Source: Methylobacterium sp. Leaf108 | GTDB lineage: Bacteria > Pseudomonadota > Alphaproteobacteria > Rhizobiales > Beijerinckiaceae | DNA: 64,000 bases | Direction of reading: 5' to 3' | NCBI RefSeq assembly: GCF_001423265.1 | Contig: NZ_LMND01000034.1 | Span: 62,001 to 126,000 of the forward strand | Part shown: positions 16,708 through 25,357 of the stretch, one piece after another | How the letters are laid out: each line of letters starts with the position of its first letter | Numbering within the stretch: position 1 is the first letter of the stretch | Translations under genes and position numbers: made by a program | Notes under the pieces: model-generated | What the model saw: the letters and a program-made list of their open reading frames with translations, nothing else | The model's database searches: none | Told to the model about the DNA's origin: nothing

Positions 16708-17427
16708 TCAGGCGCCGGTCGGCGGCTCCACCATGGCGTAGTTCGACGCGTCGTTCTTCGGGCGATCGGTGGGAAGGTTCTCGCCGGTGACGAGGTAATG
16801 GATCGTCTCGGCGATGTTGGTGGTGTGGTCGCCGATCCGCTCGATGTTCTTGGCGCAGAACAGAAGGTGCGTGCAGAACGAGATGTTGCGCGGGTCTTCC
16901 ATCATGTAGGTCAAGAGCTCGCGGAACAGCGAATTGTAGAGGGCGTCGATGGCGCCGTCCCGCTCCCAGACGTCGTGCGCCGCCTTGATGTCGCGGCTGG
17001 AATAGGCGTCCAGCACGTCCTTGAGCTGCTCCTGGACGAGGTCGCCCATGTGCTGCATGCCCACGACCACCTTCTGCGACTGGATCTCGCCGGCGATGGC
17101 GATGACGCGCTTGGCGACGTTCTTGGCCAGATCGCCGATCCGCTCGAGATCGCTCGACACGCGGATCGCCGAGATGGTTTCGCGCAGGTCGATGGCCATC
17201 GGCTGGCGCCGCGCAATGAGCAGGATCGCCCGCTCCTCGATCTCGCGCTGCAGTACGTCGAGGCGCTGGTCTGCCGCGATGACCGTCTGGGCCAGGGTGG
17301 CGTCGCGCCGCACGAGGGCGTGGCCCGCCTCGTTCATCATCTTCTCGGCGATGCCGCCCATCTCGGAGATCGCGCGGCGCAGGTCCTCGAGGTCGGTGTC
17401 GTAGGAACTGACGATATGGTCGGGCAT
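16708..17427 (-). CDS. phoU: Phosphate signalling complex protein PhoU
   Basis: A 239-residue all-helical protein with two PhoU repeats. Each has the metal-binding E/DxxxD pattern: SSDLERIGDLAKNVAKR in the first and AKNIERIGDHTTNIAE in the second. PhoU couples the Pst transporter to PhoR/PhoB, keeping the regulon off in high phosphate. Start 17427 (MPDHIVSSYDTDLEDLRRAI) matches the family N-terminus and is preceded by GAGGAGT. It lies between pstB and phoB. Confidence 0.96.
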   Translation of the reverse strand: MPDHIVSSYDTDLEDLRRAISEMGGIAEKMMNEAGHALVRRDATLAQTVIAADQRLDVLQREIEERAILLIARRQPMAIDLRETISAIRVSSDLERIGDLAKNVAKRVIAIAGEIQSQKVVVGMQHMGDLVQEQLKDVLDAYSSRDIKAAHDVWERDGAIDALYNSLFRELLTYMMEDPRNISFCTHLLFCAKNIERIGDHTTNIAETIHYLVTGENLPTDRPKNDASNYAMVEPPTGA

Positions 17428-17555
17428 GATCGCACTCCTCGGGTCGGCGCCCCGGCGGGGAACGGCGAACGGGATCGGTCGGGAGGGTATTTCGCAGCGG
17501 ACGAGGTCGGGCCCGATGCGATGTCTGAAGGGGACCGTCCGCCGGTCGAACGGCC

Positions 17556-18374
17556 TCAGCCGAAGCGGCCGGTGATGTAGTCCTGGGTCTGGCGTTTCTC
17601 GGGGTTCATGAAGATCCGGGTGGTGGGCCCGAATTCCACGAGTTCGCCGAGGTACATGAACGCCGTGAACTGCGAGATGCGGGCGGCCTGCTGCATGTTG
17701 TGCGTCACGATGACGATCGTGAACTCGGAGCGCAGCTGCTCGATCAGCTCCTCGATGCGTCCCGTCGAGATCGGGTCCAGCGCCGAGGTCGGCTCGTCGA
17801 ACAGGATCACCTCCGGGCGCTGGGCGACGGTGCGGGCGATGCACAGGCGCTGCTGCTGGCCGCCGGAGAGGCCCATGCCGGACTGCTTGAGCTTGTCCTT
17901 GGCCTCGTCCCACAGGGCCGCCTTGCGCAGGGATTCCTCGACGCGGATGTCGAGATCGGCCTTGGACAGGCGCTCGTACAGGCGAAGGCCGAAGGCGACG
18001 TTGTCGTAGATCGACATCGGGAACGGCGTCGGTTTCTGGAACACCATGCCGATCTTCGAGCGCAGCTCGTTGAGGTCGATCTTCGGGTCGAGGATGTTGC
18101 GACCGTCGAGCATGATCTCGCCCTCGGCCCGCTGCTCGGGATAGAGGCTGTAGATCCGGTTGAAGGTGCGCAGCAACGTCGACTTGCCGCAGCCCGACGG
18201 GCCGATCAGCGCCGTCACCTGCCGGTCGTGGAAGTTGAGGTTGACCGACTTCAGGCCGTGGAAGTTGCCGTAATAGAAGTTGAGATCCTTCACGGCGATG
18301 CGGATCGGGGCGTTCTCGTCCGCCTTGTGGCGCCCGGTCAGTTGGGCGGCTTGGATCGCGGGCTCGGCGCTCAT
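17556..18374 (-). CDS. pstB: Phosphate ABC transporter ATP-binding protein PstB
   Basis: A 272-residue ABC ATPase. Walker A is GPSGCGKSTLLRTFNRI, the Q-loop VFQKPTPFPMSIYDNVAFG, the signature LSGGQQQRLCIARTVA and Walker B VILFDEPTSALDP. FQKPTPFPMSIYDNV and the C-terminal FMNPEKRQTQDYITGRFG are diagnostic for PstB. It powers high-affinity phosphate uptake through PstCA. It lies 53 bp after pstA and 128 bp before phoU. Confidence 0.97.
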   Translation of the reverse strand: MSAEPAIQAAQLTGRHKADENAPIRIAVKDLNFYYGNFHGLKSVNLNFHDRQVTALIGPSGCGKSTLLRTFNRIYSLYPEQRAEGEIMLDGRNILDPKIDLNELRSKIGMVFQKPTPFPMSIYDNVAFGLRLYERLSKADLDIRVEESLRKAALWDEAKDKLKQSGMGLSGGQQQRLCIARTVAQRPEVILFDEPTSALDPISTGRIEELIEQLRSEFTIVIVTHNMQQAARISQFTAFMYLGELVEFGPTTRIFMNPEKRQTQDYITGRFG

Positions 18375-18427
18375 CGTGGGTTCGTCCTTGTCGAGACGGA
18401 AGAGGAAGGGACCGGATCGGCGCGCTG

Positions 18428-19333
18428 TCAGCGCGCGCGATCGCTCTTGATGACGAAGCGGGCCACGATCGACAGGGCGAGGATCGTGACGGTGATGAGG
18501 AGCGCCCCGGCCCAGGCCAGCTGCTGCCAGTTCGGATAGGGAGACAGCGCGAACTGGTAGATCATCACCGGAAGGTTGGGGATGCCGCCCATCAGGTTGG
18601 CCGAAAACCAGCTGTTGTTGTTCAGCGCCGTGAACAGCAGCGGTGCCGTCTCGCCCGCGATCCGGGCCAGGGCCAGGATGATGCCGGTGACGATGCCCGC
18701 GCTCGCCGCGCGCCAGGTGATCGCCTTGATCACGATGGAGGGCGGAGCGCCCAGCGCCGCGCCCGCCTCGCGCAGGGTGGAGGGGACGAGGCGCAGCATG
18801 TCCTCGGTGGTGCGCACGATGACCGGGGTGGCGATGATGGCGAGTGCCACGCCGCCGGCCCAGCCCGAGTAGCTGCCCATCGGCTTGACCATCAGCGTGT
18901 AGACGAAGAGGCCGATCAGGATCGAGGGCGCCGAGAGCAGGATGTCGTTCAGGAAGCGGATGATGTCCGCGAGCTTCGAGTTGCGGCCGTACTCCGCCAG
19001 GTAGGTTCCCGCGAGCACGCCAATCGGCGTGGCGATGACGATGCCGATCAGGGTCAGCACGAGGCTGCCGAGGATGGCGTTGGCGATGCCGCCGCCCTCG
19101 GAGCCCGGTCCGGGGGTCGGCTCGGTGAACAGCAGCGGGGAGAAGCCCTTCACCCCCTCGACGATGAGCATGAGCAGGATCGAGCCGAGCACGACGATCC
19201 CGATCCCTGTGGCGATGGTGCTCGCCACGATGAGGACCTTGTCGGCGATCCGCCGGCCGGACCGGACACGGCTGCCGGTGGTCGGTGCGGCCGCCCGTTG
19301 CGGGGGCACGGTGGGGTGAGTGGCAGAGGCCAT
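18428..19333 (-). CDS. pstA: Phosphate ABC transporter permease PstA
   Basis: A 301-residue inner-membrane permease with about six membrane segments. It has the PstA-type EAA loop (LREAGAALGAPPSIVIKAIT) and the conserved IAGETAPLLFTALNN segment. A hydrophilic N-terminal tail (1-30) precedes the first helix, IVASTIATGIGIVVLGSILL. It pairs with PstC. The start lies 19 bp after the pstC stop. Confidence 0.95.
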   Translation of the reverse strand: MASATHPTVPPQRAAAPTTGSRVRSGRRIADKVLIVASTIATGIGIVVLGSILLMLIVEGVKGFSPLLFTEPTPGPGSEGGGIANAILGSLVLTLIGIVIATPIGVLAGTYLAEYGRNSKLADIIRFLNDILLSAPSILIGLFVYTLMVKPMGSYSGWAGGVALAIIATPVIVRTTEDMLRLVPSTLREAGAALGAPPSIVIKAITWRAASAGIVTGIILALARIAGETAPLLFTALNNNSWFSANLMGGIPNLPVMIYQFALSPYPNWQQLAWAGALLITVTILALSIVARFVIKSDRAR

Positions 19334-19352
19334 GGGTGCGGTTTCCCTGCTC

Positions 19353-20333
19353 TCAGGCGACCTTCACGCGCCTGACGAGCAGGCGGGCGATGATCAGGAC
19401 GATGAAGGTGACGACGAAGAGGATGCAGCCCAGCGCCATCAGCGCGTTCAGCTGCATGCCGTCGGCCTCGTTGAACTCGTTGGCGATGCGCGAGGCGATG
19501 GTCGAGCCCGGATCGAAGATCGAGGCCGACAGCCGGTTGGCGTTGCCGATGACGAAGGTCACCGCCATGGTCTCGCCGAGCGCGCGGCCGAGGCCGAGCA
19601 TGATCGCGCCGATGATCGAGACCGAGGCCTGCGGCACCAGCACGTGCCGGACCACCTCCCAGGTGGTGCAGCCGATGCCGTAGGCGCTCTCGCGCAGGAC
19701 CGTGGGGATCTGGTCGAGCATGTCGCGGGTGATCGAGGCCACGAACGGCACGATCATGATGGCCAGGATGATGCCCGCGGTGAGGATGCCGACGCCGGAG
19801 GGGACGCGGGCGTAGAACAGGGTGCCGACGATCGGCATGCCCTCGACCACGTTCGACACGGGAATCTGCACGAACTGCGCGAACAGCGGAGCGAAGATGA
19901 AGAGCCCCCACATGCCGTAGATGATGCTCGGCACCGAGGCCAGGAGCTCGATGGTCATCGAGACGGGCTTGCGCGCCCAGCCGGGGCAGAGCTGGGTGAG
20001 GTAGATCGCGATCCCCAGCGAGAGCGGCACGCCGATGATCAGGGCGAGAAAGGCCGATGCGACCGTGCCGATGATGGCGACGAAGGCGCCGTACTGCTCC
20101 TGGCCGATGTTCCAGGCGCTCGACGTGATGAAGCCGGGGCCGAACTCGCGGAAGGCCGGCCAGCCGCCGTAGGCGATCGAGGCCAGGATGCCGGCGAGGA
20201 AGAGGAGCACGAGCAGGGCGGAGGCGTAGGACGCGACCCGGAAGATCGTGTCGCCGAGGCCACCGGGCGTCTTACGGGCCGGGGCATCCCCGCTGCTGCG
20301 GGCCATGGCGATCTGTTCAGTCAAGGCGGCCAT
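19353..20333 (-). CDS. pstC: Phosphate ABC transporter permease PstC
   Basis: A 326-residue permease with six main membrane segments and a large periplasmic loop containing FGPGFITSSAWNIGQEQYGA. The PstC markers are SVPSIIYGMWGLFIFAPLF, the EAA loop LRESAYGIGCTTWEVVRHVL and GRALGETMAVTFVIGNANRL. Second gene of the pst operon, 120 bp after the pstS stop; this gap could hold a stabilising structure that favours excess PstS, though no strong hairpin was identified. Confidence 0.96.
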   Translation of the reverse strand: MAALTEQIAMARSSGDAPARKTPGGLGDTIFRVASYASALLVLLFLAGILASIAYGGWPAFREFGPGFITSSAWNIGQEQYGAFVAIIGTVASAFLALIIGVPLSLGIAIYLTQLCPGWARKPVSMTIELLASVPSIIYGMWGLFIFAPLFAQFVQIPVSNVVEGMPIVGTLFYARVPSGVGILTAGIILAIMIVPFVASITRDMLDQIPTVLRESAYGIGCTTWEVVRHVLVPQASVSIIGAIMLGLGRALGETMAVTFVIGNANRLSASIFDPGSTIASRIANEFNEADGMQLNALMALGCILFVVTFIVLIIARLLVRRVKVA

Positions 20334-20453
20334 CCGAGTGTCTTCTCTTCAACGCGGTCTCGTACCGTGCGGCAGGGTGCGAGGCGAGGGGCGGCTCGTC
20401 TTGCGGATGAGAATGGGGCCGCCGCGGCGGCGGCCCCTGGGTCGGCGGCAGCC

Positions 20454-21488
20454 TTAGAAGACCGGCTTGCCGTCCTTGCCCTTGATCTCCTTCCACTCGG
20501 TCTTGACGAGGGAGACCACGTTGTCGGGCAGCGGGACGTAGTCGAGGTCGGCGGCGAGCTTGTCGCCGTTCTTGTAGGCCCAGTCGAAGAACTTGAGCAC
20601 TTCGGCGGTCTTGGCCGGGTCGACCGGGTCCTTGTAGACGAGGACGAAGGTCGCCGCGGTGATCGGCCAGGAATCGTCGCCGCCCTGGTTTGTCAGCGCG
20701 ATGCCGAAGCCGGGCGCCGACTTCCAGTCGGCGCTGGCGGCGGCCGCCTGGAACGACTTGTCGTCCGGCACGGGGAACTTGCCGGCCTTATTCTGGATCA
20801 GCGCGTAGCTGAGCTTGTTCTGCTTGGCGTAGGCCGATTCAACGTAGCCGATCGAGTTGGCGACCTGCTTGACGGTGGCGGTGACGCCTTCGTTGCCCTT
20901 GCCGCCCTGTCCGGCCGGCCAGGAGATGGTCGTGGCCGTACCGAACTCCTTCTTCCAGGTCTCGGATGCGGAGGAGAGGTAGGTCGTGAAGATGTTGGTC
21001 GTGCCCGAGGCGTCCGAGCGGTAGACGGGGGTGATCGGCGAGTCGGGGAGCTTCAGGCCCTCGTTGATCTTGGCGATCTTGGCGTCGCTCCACTTGGTGA
21101 TCTTGTTGGCGTAGATGTCGGCGATGAGCTCGCCGGTCAGCTTGAGCTTGCCCGGCTCGACGCCGGCGATGTTCACGACGGTGACGACGCCGCCCATCAC
21201 GGTGGGGAACTGCACGAGGCCGTCCTTGGCCAGGACTTCACCCTTCAAGGGCGCATCGGTGGCGCCGAAATCGACGGTCTTGGCCTGGATCTGCTTGATG
21301 CCGCCGCCCGAGCCGATCGACTGGTAGTTCAGGCCCGTGCCGGTGTCCTTACGGTAGGCTTCCGCCCACTTGGAATAGACCGGGAAAGGGAAGGTGGCGC
21401 CGGCACCGGTGATGTCGGCGGCCAGGGCAGGGGTCGCGAGCTGCGCGGCGGTGAGCCCGAGGGCGAGCGCATAGGTAACGGGTTTCAT
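20454..21488 (-). CDS. pstS: Phosphate ABC transporter substrate-binding protein PstS
   Basis: A 344-residue periplasmic phosphate-binding protein. The signal peptide is ALALGLTAAQLATPALA, then ADITGAGATFPFPVYSKWAE, the canonical PstS mature N-terminus. Phosphate-contacting segments include IGSGGGIKQIQ, FGATDAPL and YRSDASGTTNIFTTYL. First gene of the operon; the Pho box lies about 170 bp upstream. Start 21488 has GGAGAGAT just upstream. Confidence 0.97.
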   Translation of the reverse strand: MKPVTYALALGLTAAQLATPALAADITGAGATFPFPVYSKWAEAYRKDTGTGLNYQSIGSGGGIKQIQAKTVDFGATDAPLKGEVLAKDGLVQFPTVMGGVVTVVNIAGVEPGKLKLTGELIADIYANKITKWSDAKIAKINEGLKLPDSPITPVYRSDASGTTNIFTTYLSSASETWKKEFGTATTISWPAGQGGKGNEGVTATVKQVANSIGYVESAYAKQNKLSYALIQNKAGKFPVPDDKSFQAAAASADWKSAPGFGIALTNQGGDDSWPITAATFVLVYKDPVDPAKTAEVLKFFDWAYKNGDKLAADLDYVPLPDNVVSLVKTEWKEIKGKDGKPVF

Positions 21489-21832
21489 GGATCTCTCCGT
21501 CTTCGTTCGGCGGCCGATGCCGGATGCGGCACGATCCCCGAACCGTGCGGCGGCGCCCGAAGCGGGGCGCAGCGCGGTTCGGCGGCGTAGGGCCAGGACC
21601 GAGGCCGCTCTCCATCGCGGCTGGCGGACCGGTACCGCCTCGACAATGCCGGCCCTATGACGTTCCCATGACGGTGGGATGACAAGGGTGGGCAATCGGC
21701 TCCGACCAGGGCCGCCATCGGTGGACGGCGGCGTGCGATGGCACGGTTGGCGGGCTTCGTGCGTTGGTCGTCGGGTCGGTGCGTCGCGCGGCCGCGGACC
21801 GGCGTGCCGGTCCGACAGGGAGGGAGAAGGCC
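21489..21832. other. pstS upstream intergenic region
   Basis: 344 bp between pstS (minus) and a small plus-strand gene. It carries the PhoB-binding half-sites at 21657-21686. The stretch between the box and pstS is GC-rich and predicts a long leader. No coding frame is convincing here. Confidence 0.6.
21657..21686 (-). promoter_or_regulatory. Pho box: three PhoB half-sites at 11-bp spacing
   Basis: Read on the minus strand, TTGTCAT, CCGTCAT and ACGTCAT occur as direct repeats with an exact 11-base period (plus-strand ATGACR at 21657, 21668 and 21679). PhoB binds tandem 11-bp units with a 7-base TGTCAT-like core, so this is a strong Pho box for pstSCAB-phoU-phoB. Confidence 0.85.
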
Positions 21833-22087
21833 GTGGTGGACCGATCGAATGGGGTACCCGCGGACGGCTCACCGGAGGACGCGGCGTTCCTGGCCCTTCA
21901 TGCGGAGCGCGAGAGGGTCGAACGCGATCTCGTCCTGGCGCAGCAGCGCCAGCGCTACGGCAGTGACATGGCGGACGTGGTGCAGGCCGGAGACGACGAG
22001 AAGAGCCTCCTGGCGCGGCTCGACCAGGTGCTCACGCAGCTGCGGGCCGCGGAGTACCGGCGACAGCCCGGCGCAAGGCGCTGGTAG
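21833..22087 (+). CDS. Small hypothetical protein, helical
   Basis: An 84-residue frame from GTG 21833 (GTG 21836 also in frame). AGGGAGAAGG lies just upstream. The sequence is acidic/basic and rich in Leu, Gln, Arg and Glu (FLALHAERERVERDLVLAQQ, LARLDQVLTQLRAAEYRRQ), predicting one or two helices that may pair as a coiled coil. Codon third positions are mostly G/C, as in neighbouring genes. No family recognised. It converges on the NepR-like gene with 12 bp between stops. Confidence 0.55.
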   Translation: MVDRSNGVPADGSPEDAAFLALHAERERVERDLVLAQQRQRYGSDMADVVQAGDDEKSLLARLDQVLTQLRAAEYRRQPGARRW

Positions 22088-22099
22088 GGAAGAAAACGA

Positions 22100-22321
22100 T
22101 CAGGCCGCGCGGCGGCGGTCGCGCTCTTTATGGCGCAGCCGCAGAAGGAGGTCGACCTGCGTGTCGGTGATCGGCTGGGCCTCGCACAGATCCGCGTAGA
22201 TCGTACGCAGCGCGACGCCGAGGTGGGCGCGGGTATGACCGGTCATGGTGGGCGGCGATTCGACCTGCACCGTGAGCTCGGGCTGGTTCGTGTCGTGTCC
22301 CTGGGTTGTCGTGCTGGCCAT
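22100..22321 (-). CDS. Small NepR-like protein (candidate anti-sigma factor)
   Basis: A 73-residue protein. The N-terminal 30 residues are polar and probably disordered. The rest, HLGVALRTIYADLCEAQPIT followed by DTQVDLLLRLR, follows the NepR pattern LGxxLRxxYxxxxxxPxPDxxxxLLxxL; NepR proteins sequester EcfG-type sigma factors until PhyR releases them. The usual Pro-Asp is replaced by Ile-Thr-Asp, so this is a divergent paralogue or a look-alike. No phyR or ecfG gene is adjacent. A perfect CtrA box lies 76 bp before the start codon. The ribosome binding site is weak (GGGGTGG, about 10 bases away). Confidence 0.6.
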   Translation of the reverse strand: MASTTTQGHDTNQPELTVQVESPPTMTGHTRAHLGVALRTIYADLCEAQPITDTQVDLLLRLRHKERDRRRAA

Positions 22322-22396
22322 ATCTTTCGATCCACCCCGCCGTTCCGAACGAATCGCTCGAACGGTCTGGGAGACCTAGCCTATGCGCGAACATAG

Positions 22397-22411
22397 TTAA
22401 CGAAACGTTAA
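22397..22411 (-). promoter_or_regulatory. Consensus CtrA box (TTAA-N7-TTAA)
   Basis: TTAACGAAACGTTAA is an exact, self-complementary match to the CtrA consensus. It lies between the recN stop and the start of the NepR-like gene. Only that small gene starts downstream of it on the minus strand; on the plus strand it faces the recN 3' end. Confidence 0.65.
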
Positions 22412-22454
22412 TTTTTCGACGCGCGGGCGAAGGACTATTCAAGGGGTGCGGGCG

Positions 22455-24128
22455 TCAGGCGTCGGCCGCCTCGATCAGGCTGGCGGCGGCGGCGCGGGCC
22501 TCGTCGGTGACGGTGGCGCCCGCCAGCATCCGGGCGATCTCCTCGCGCCGCGCCGGTGCGGCCAGGGAGGCGACGCGGGTGGCGACCCGGTCGCTCCCCT
22601 TCACCGCATCCTTGGCGATGAGGAAATGGGTGCCCGCCCGCGCCGCCACCTGCGGCGCATGGGTGACCGCCACGACCTGGACGCGGGCCGCCAGACGCGA
22701 CAGCCGCCCGCCGATGGCATCGGCCACGGCGCCGCCGACGCCGGTGTCGATCTCGTCGAAGATCAGGGTCGGGGCCGAGCCTTTGTCGGCGAGCACAACC
22801 TTGAGCGCGAGCATGAAGCGCGAAAGTTCGCCGCCCGAGGCCACCTTCATCATCGGCCCGGGCCGCGTCCCCGGGTTTGTCTGGGCCCAGAACTCGACCC
22901 GGTCGAACCCGCCGGCGTCGCGCGATTCGGGATCGGTCGCGATCTCGGTGATGAAGCGGGCCCGCTCCAGCTTGAGCGGCGGCAGTTCGGTCTTCACCGC
23001 CGCGTCGAGCTGCTTGGCCGCCCGCCGCCGCCCCTCGCTCAAGGCCGTGGCCGCCTTCACGTAATCCGCCTCGGCCTTGGCCAGGGTCGATTCGAGGCCG
23101 CCCAGCGCCTCTTCGCCGGCATCGATGGCGGCCACGTCCGCCTCGTAGCGGTCGCGCAGGGCGGCGAGGTCGTCGGCGGGGACGTCGTATTTGCGCGAGG
23201 CCGCGCGCAGGGCGAACAGGCGCTCCTCCACCCGTTCGAGTTCGCGCGGATCGAACTCGGCTTCGCGCACCGCCGCGTCGAGGACGTTGCGGGCCTCGTC
23301 GAGGGCGACGAGGGCTGCATCGAGGGCGGCGATGCAGGGATCGACCAGGGCGGGCAGCTGCGAGGCGCGCCGTTCGAGCTTGCGCAGGGCCGAGGACAGG
23401 TGGGGCACGCCGGAATGGGGGCCGCCGGCCGCATCCAGGGCCTCGTTGAGGTCGCGCGCCACCTTCTCGCTCTGCTGCATCGTGGTGCGGTGCTCGGCGA
23501 GCTGCGCCTCCTCGCCTGCTTGCGGATCGAGCTCGGCCAGTTCCCCCACGGCGTGGCGAAGGAAATCCGCCTCCTTGCGGGCGGCATCGATCCGGGCGCG
23601 GTGTTCGGTGAGGGCGGTCCTGGCCACCCGGACGGCCTTGGCCCTGTCGGCGACCCGGCCGACCTGGGGGGTGAGGCCGCCGAAGGCATCGAGGATGGTG
23701 CGGTGGGTGGATGGGTCGGCCAGCGCGCGGTCGTCGTGCTGCCCGTGGATCTCCACGAGGGACGCCCCCACCGCCCGCAGCACCTGGACGCCGACGGGCT
23801 GGTCGTTGACGAAGGCGCGGGTCCGGCCGTCGGCCATCTGCACGCGACGCAGGATGAGATCGCCCTCGGTATCGAGGTCGGCCTCGGCAGCGATGCGCCG
23901 GGCGGGGTGGTCGAGGCCGACGTCGAACACGGCGGTGACGCCGCCTTGGCCCTCGCCGTGGCGCACGAGGCGGCCGTCGCCGCGCCCGCCCAGCGCCAGG
24001 GCGAAGGCATCGAGCAGGATCGACTTGCCCGCGCCGGTTTCGCCGGTCAGGACCGACAGGCCCTCGCGAAAGCTCAGCTCGAGCCGGTCGATCAGGACGA
24101 TGTCGCGGATCGCAAGCTGGATCAGCAT
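22455..24128 (-). CDS. recN: DNA repair protein RecN
   Basis: A 557-residue SMC-like ATPase acting in double-strand-break repair. Walker A is GETGAGKSILLDAFALALGG near residue 30, after MLIQLAIRDIVLIDRLELSF. A coiled-coil middle is followed by the C-terminal ABC half with ASGGELSRFMLALKVVLADK (signature) and LIFDEIDTGVGGAVADAIGG (Walker B). It is the downstream partner of bamD, the usual alphaproteobacterial order lpxC-bamD-recN. No LexA box was found in the 133-bp gap before it. Confidence 0.96.
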   Translation of the reverse strand: MLIQLAIRDIVLIDRLELSFREGLSVLTGETGAGKSILLDAFALALGGRGDGRLVRHGEGQGGVTAVFDVGLDHPARRIAAEADLDTEGDLILRRVQMADGRTRAFVNDQPVGVQVLRAVGASLVEIHGQHDDRALADPSTHRTILDAFGGLTPQVGRVADRAKAVRVARTALTEHRARIDAARKEADFLRHAVGELAELDPQAGEEAQLAEHRTTMQQSEKVARDLNEALDAAGGPHSGVPHLSSALRKLERRASQLPALVDPCIAALDAALVALDEARNVLDAAVREAEFDPRELERVEERLFALRAASRKYDVPADDLAALRDRYEADVAAIDAGEEALGGLESTLAKAEADYVKAATALSEGRRRAAKQLDAAVKTELPPLKLERARFITEIATDPESRDAGGFDRVEFWAQTNPGTRPGPMMKVASGGELSRFMLALKVVLADKGSAPTLIFDEIDTGVGGAVADAIGGRLSRLAARVQVVAVTHAPQVAARAGTHFLIAKDAVKGSDRVATRVASLAAPARREEIARMLAGATVTDEARAAAASLIEAADA

Positions 24129-24261
24129 GCCGCGTGTCGGGCCTTGGCTTGAGGGCGTCCGGCCTGGTCTCCAAGCCCCATTCCGCGACGTGTCACACGG
24201 GTTCGCGGCGCCGACGAACGGGCGACGCCGCCCGCAGGACTGCGCCCTCGCTCCCGGGACG

Positions 24262-25140
24262 CTACTGCGCCTCGGCGGTCCGGCCGATCACGGAACGGTA
24301 GACCTTGCTCAGCCAGGACGACTTCTCCTCGCGGGGCTCGAGGCCACCGCTCTGGAGGAGGGCGAAGGCGTCCTTGTACCAGGGGCTGTCAGGGAAGTTG
24401 TGGCCGAGCACGGCGGCCGCGGTCTGGGCCTCGGCGGTGATGCCGAGCGCCATGTAGGCCTCCACGAGACGCTCGAGGGCCTCTTCCGCGTGGCGGGTCG
24501 TCTGGTACTTGCTGACGACGTCGCGGAACCGGTTGATGGCCGCGGGGAAGTTGCGGCGCTCCAGGTAGAAGCGACCGACTTCCATCTCCTTGCCGGCGAG
24601 CTGGTCGCGGGTGATCTGGATCTTGGCCTTGGCGTCGGCCGCGTATTCGGAGGTCGGATACTTCTGGACGAGTTCCTGCAGGCCGTTGAGCGCTTTCTCG
24701 GCGCGCTCCTGGTCACGTGAGACGTCGGGGATCTGCTTGTAGTGCGACATCGCCATCAGGTACTGGGCGTAGGCCGCGTCCTTGCTGGCCGGATGACGCT
24801 TGATGTAGCGCTGCGAGGCGATGATCGCGTCCTCGTACTTCTGGCCCTCGTAATTGGCGTAGGCCGTCATCAGGAGCGCTTTGCGCGACCACTCCGAGTA
24901 CGAATACTGCTTGTCGAGATCGCCGAACTTCTTGGCGGCCGCCTCGAAGTCGCGGTCCTCCATCTTCGCCAGGCCTTCGCTGTAGAGCGTGTTGGCGGGA
25001 ACATCCGGGATCACTTCCGGCTTGTACTTCTCGGCGAAGGGATTGATCGAATCGAGGGCGTCGCAGCCACCGAGGCCGAGGCCGCAGACGGCCAACAGGA
25101 CGGCCGCCAGCTTCGAGCGGTTGAGATCAGCCAAGGCCAT
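24262..25140 (-). CDS. bamD: Outer-membrane assembly lipoprotein BamD
   Basis: A 292-residue lipoprotein of the BAM complex that inserts beta-barrel proteins. The lipobox is LGLGGCDALDS after a hydrophobic signal (LAAVLLAVCGLGLGG). Five TPR-like repeats follow, for example YSEGLAKMEDRDFEAAAKKF and AKIQITRDQLAGKEMEVGRF. The C-terminus is basic (LSKVYRSVIGRTAEAQ). Start 25140 (MALADLNRSKLAA) is preferred; ATG 25149 adds three residues. Confidence 0.94.
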   Translation of the reverse strand: MALADLNRSKLAAVLLAVCGLGLGGCDALDSINPFAEKYKPEVIPDVPANTLYSEGLAKMEDRDFEAAAKKFGDLDKQYSYSEWSRKALLMTAYANYEGQKYEDAIIASQRYIKRHPASKDAAYAQYLMAMSHYKQIPDVSRDQERAEKALNGLQELVQKYPTSEYAADAKAKIQITRDQLAGKEMEVGRFYLERRNFPAAINRFRDVVSKYQTTRHAEEALERLVEAYMALGITAEAQTAAAVLGHNFPDSPWYKDAFALLQSGGLEPREEKSSWLSKVYRSVIGRTAEAQ

Positions 25141-25357
25141 TCCGGTCATCCCCCAACCGACCCCGCCGTATTCGGCGCGCGTCGTCAGCCATGTCACGAG
25201 TCGTTTCGAGCGGAGCGGGCATGTTGCCCGGATCGTGGTGCGAGTCACCGGCGATCGCGGAACCGTTCACAGACGATGAACGTCTGACGGCAGAATTGGG
25301 CGCGAAAGCGGCAGCGGTACGACGCCTGCGATCGCAGCGCCCGGCGTGTCCGGAATG

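Noticed and set aside
19320..21590. A 756-residue plus-strand frame across pstA, pstC and pstS
   Set aside because: Antisense to the pst operon, with Asp/Gly/His-rich low-complexity sequence and no motif.
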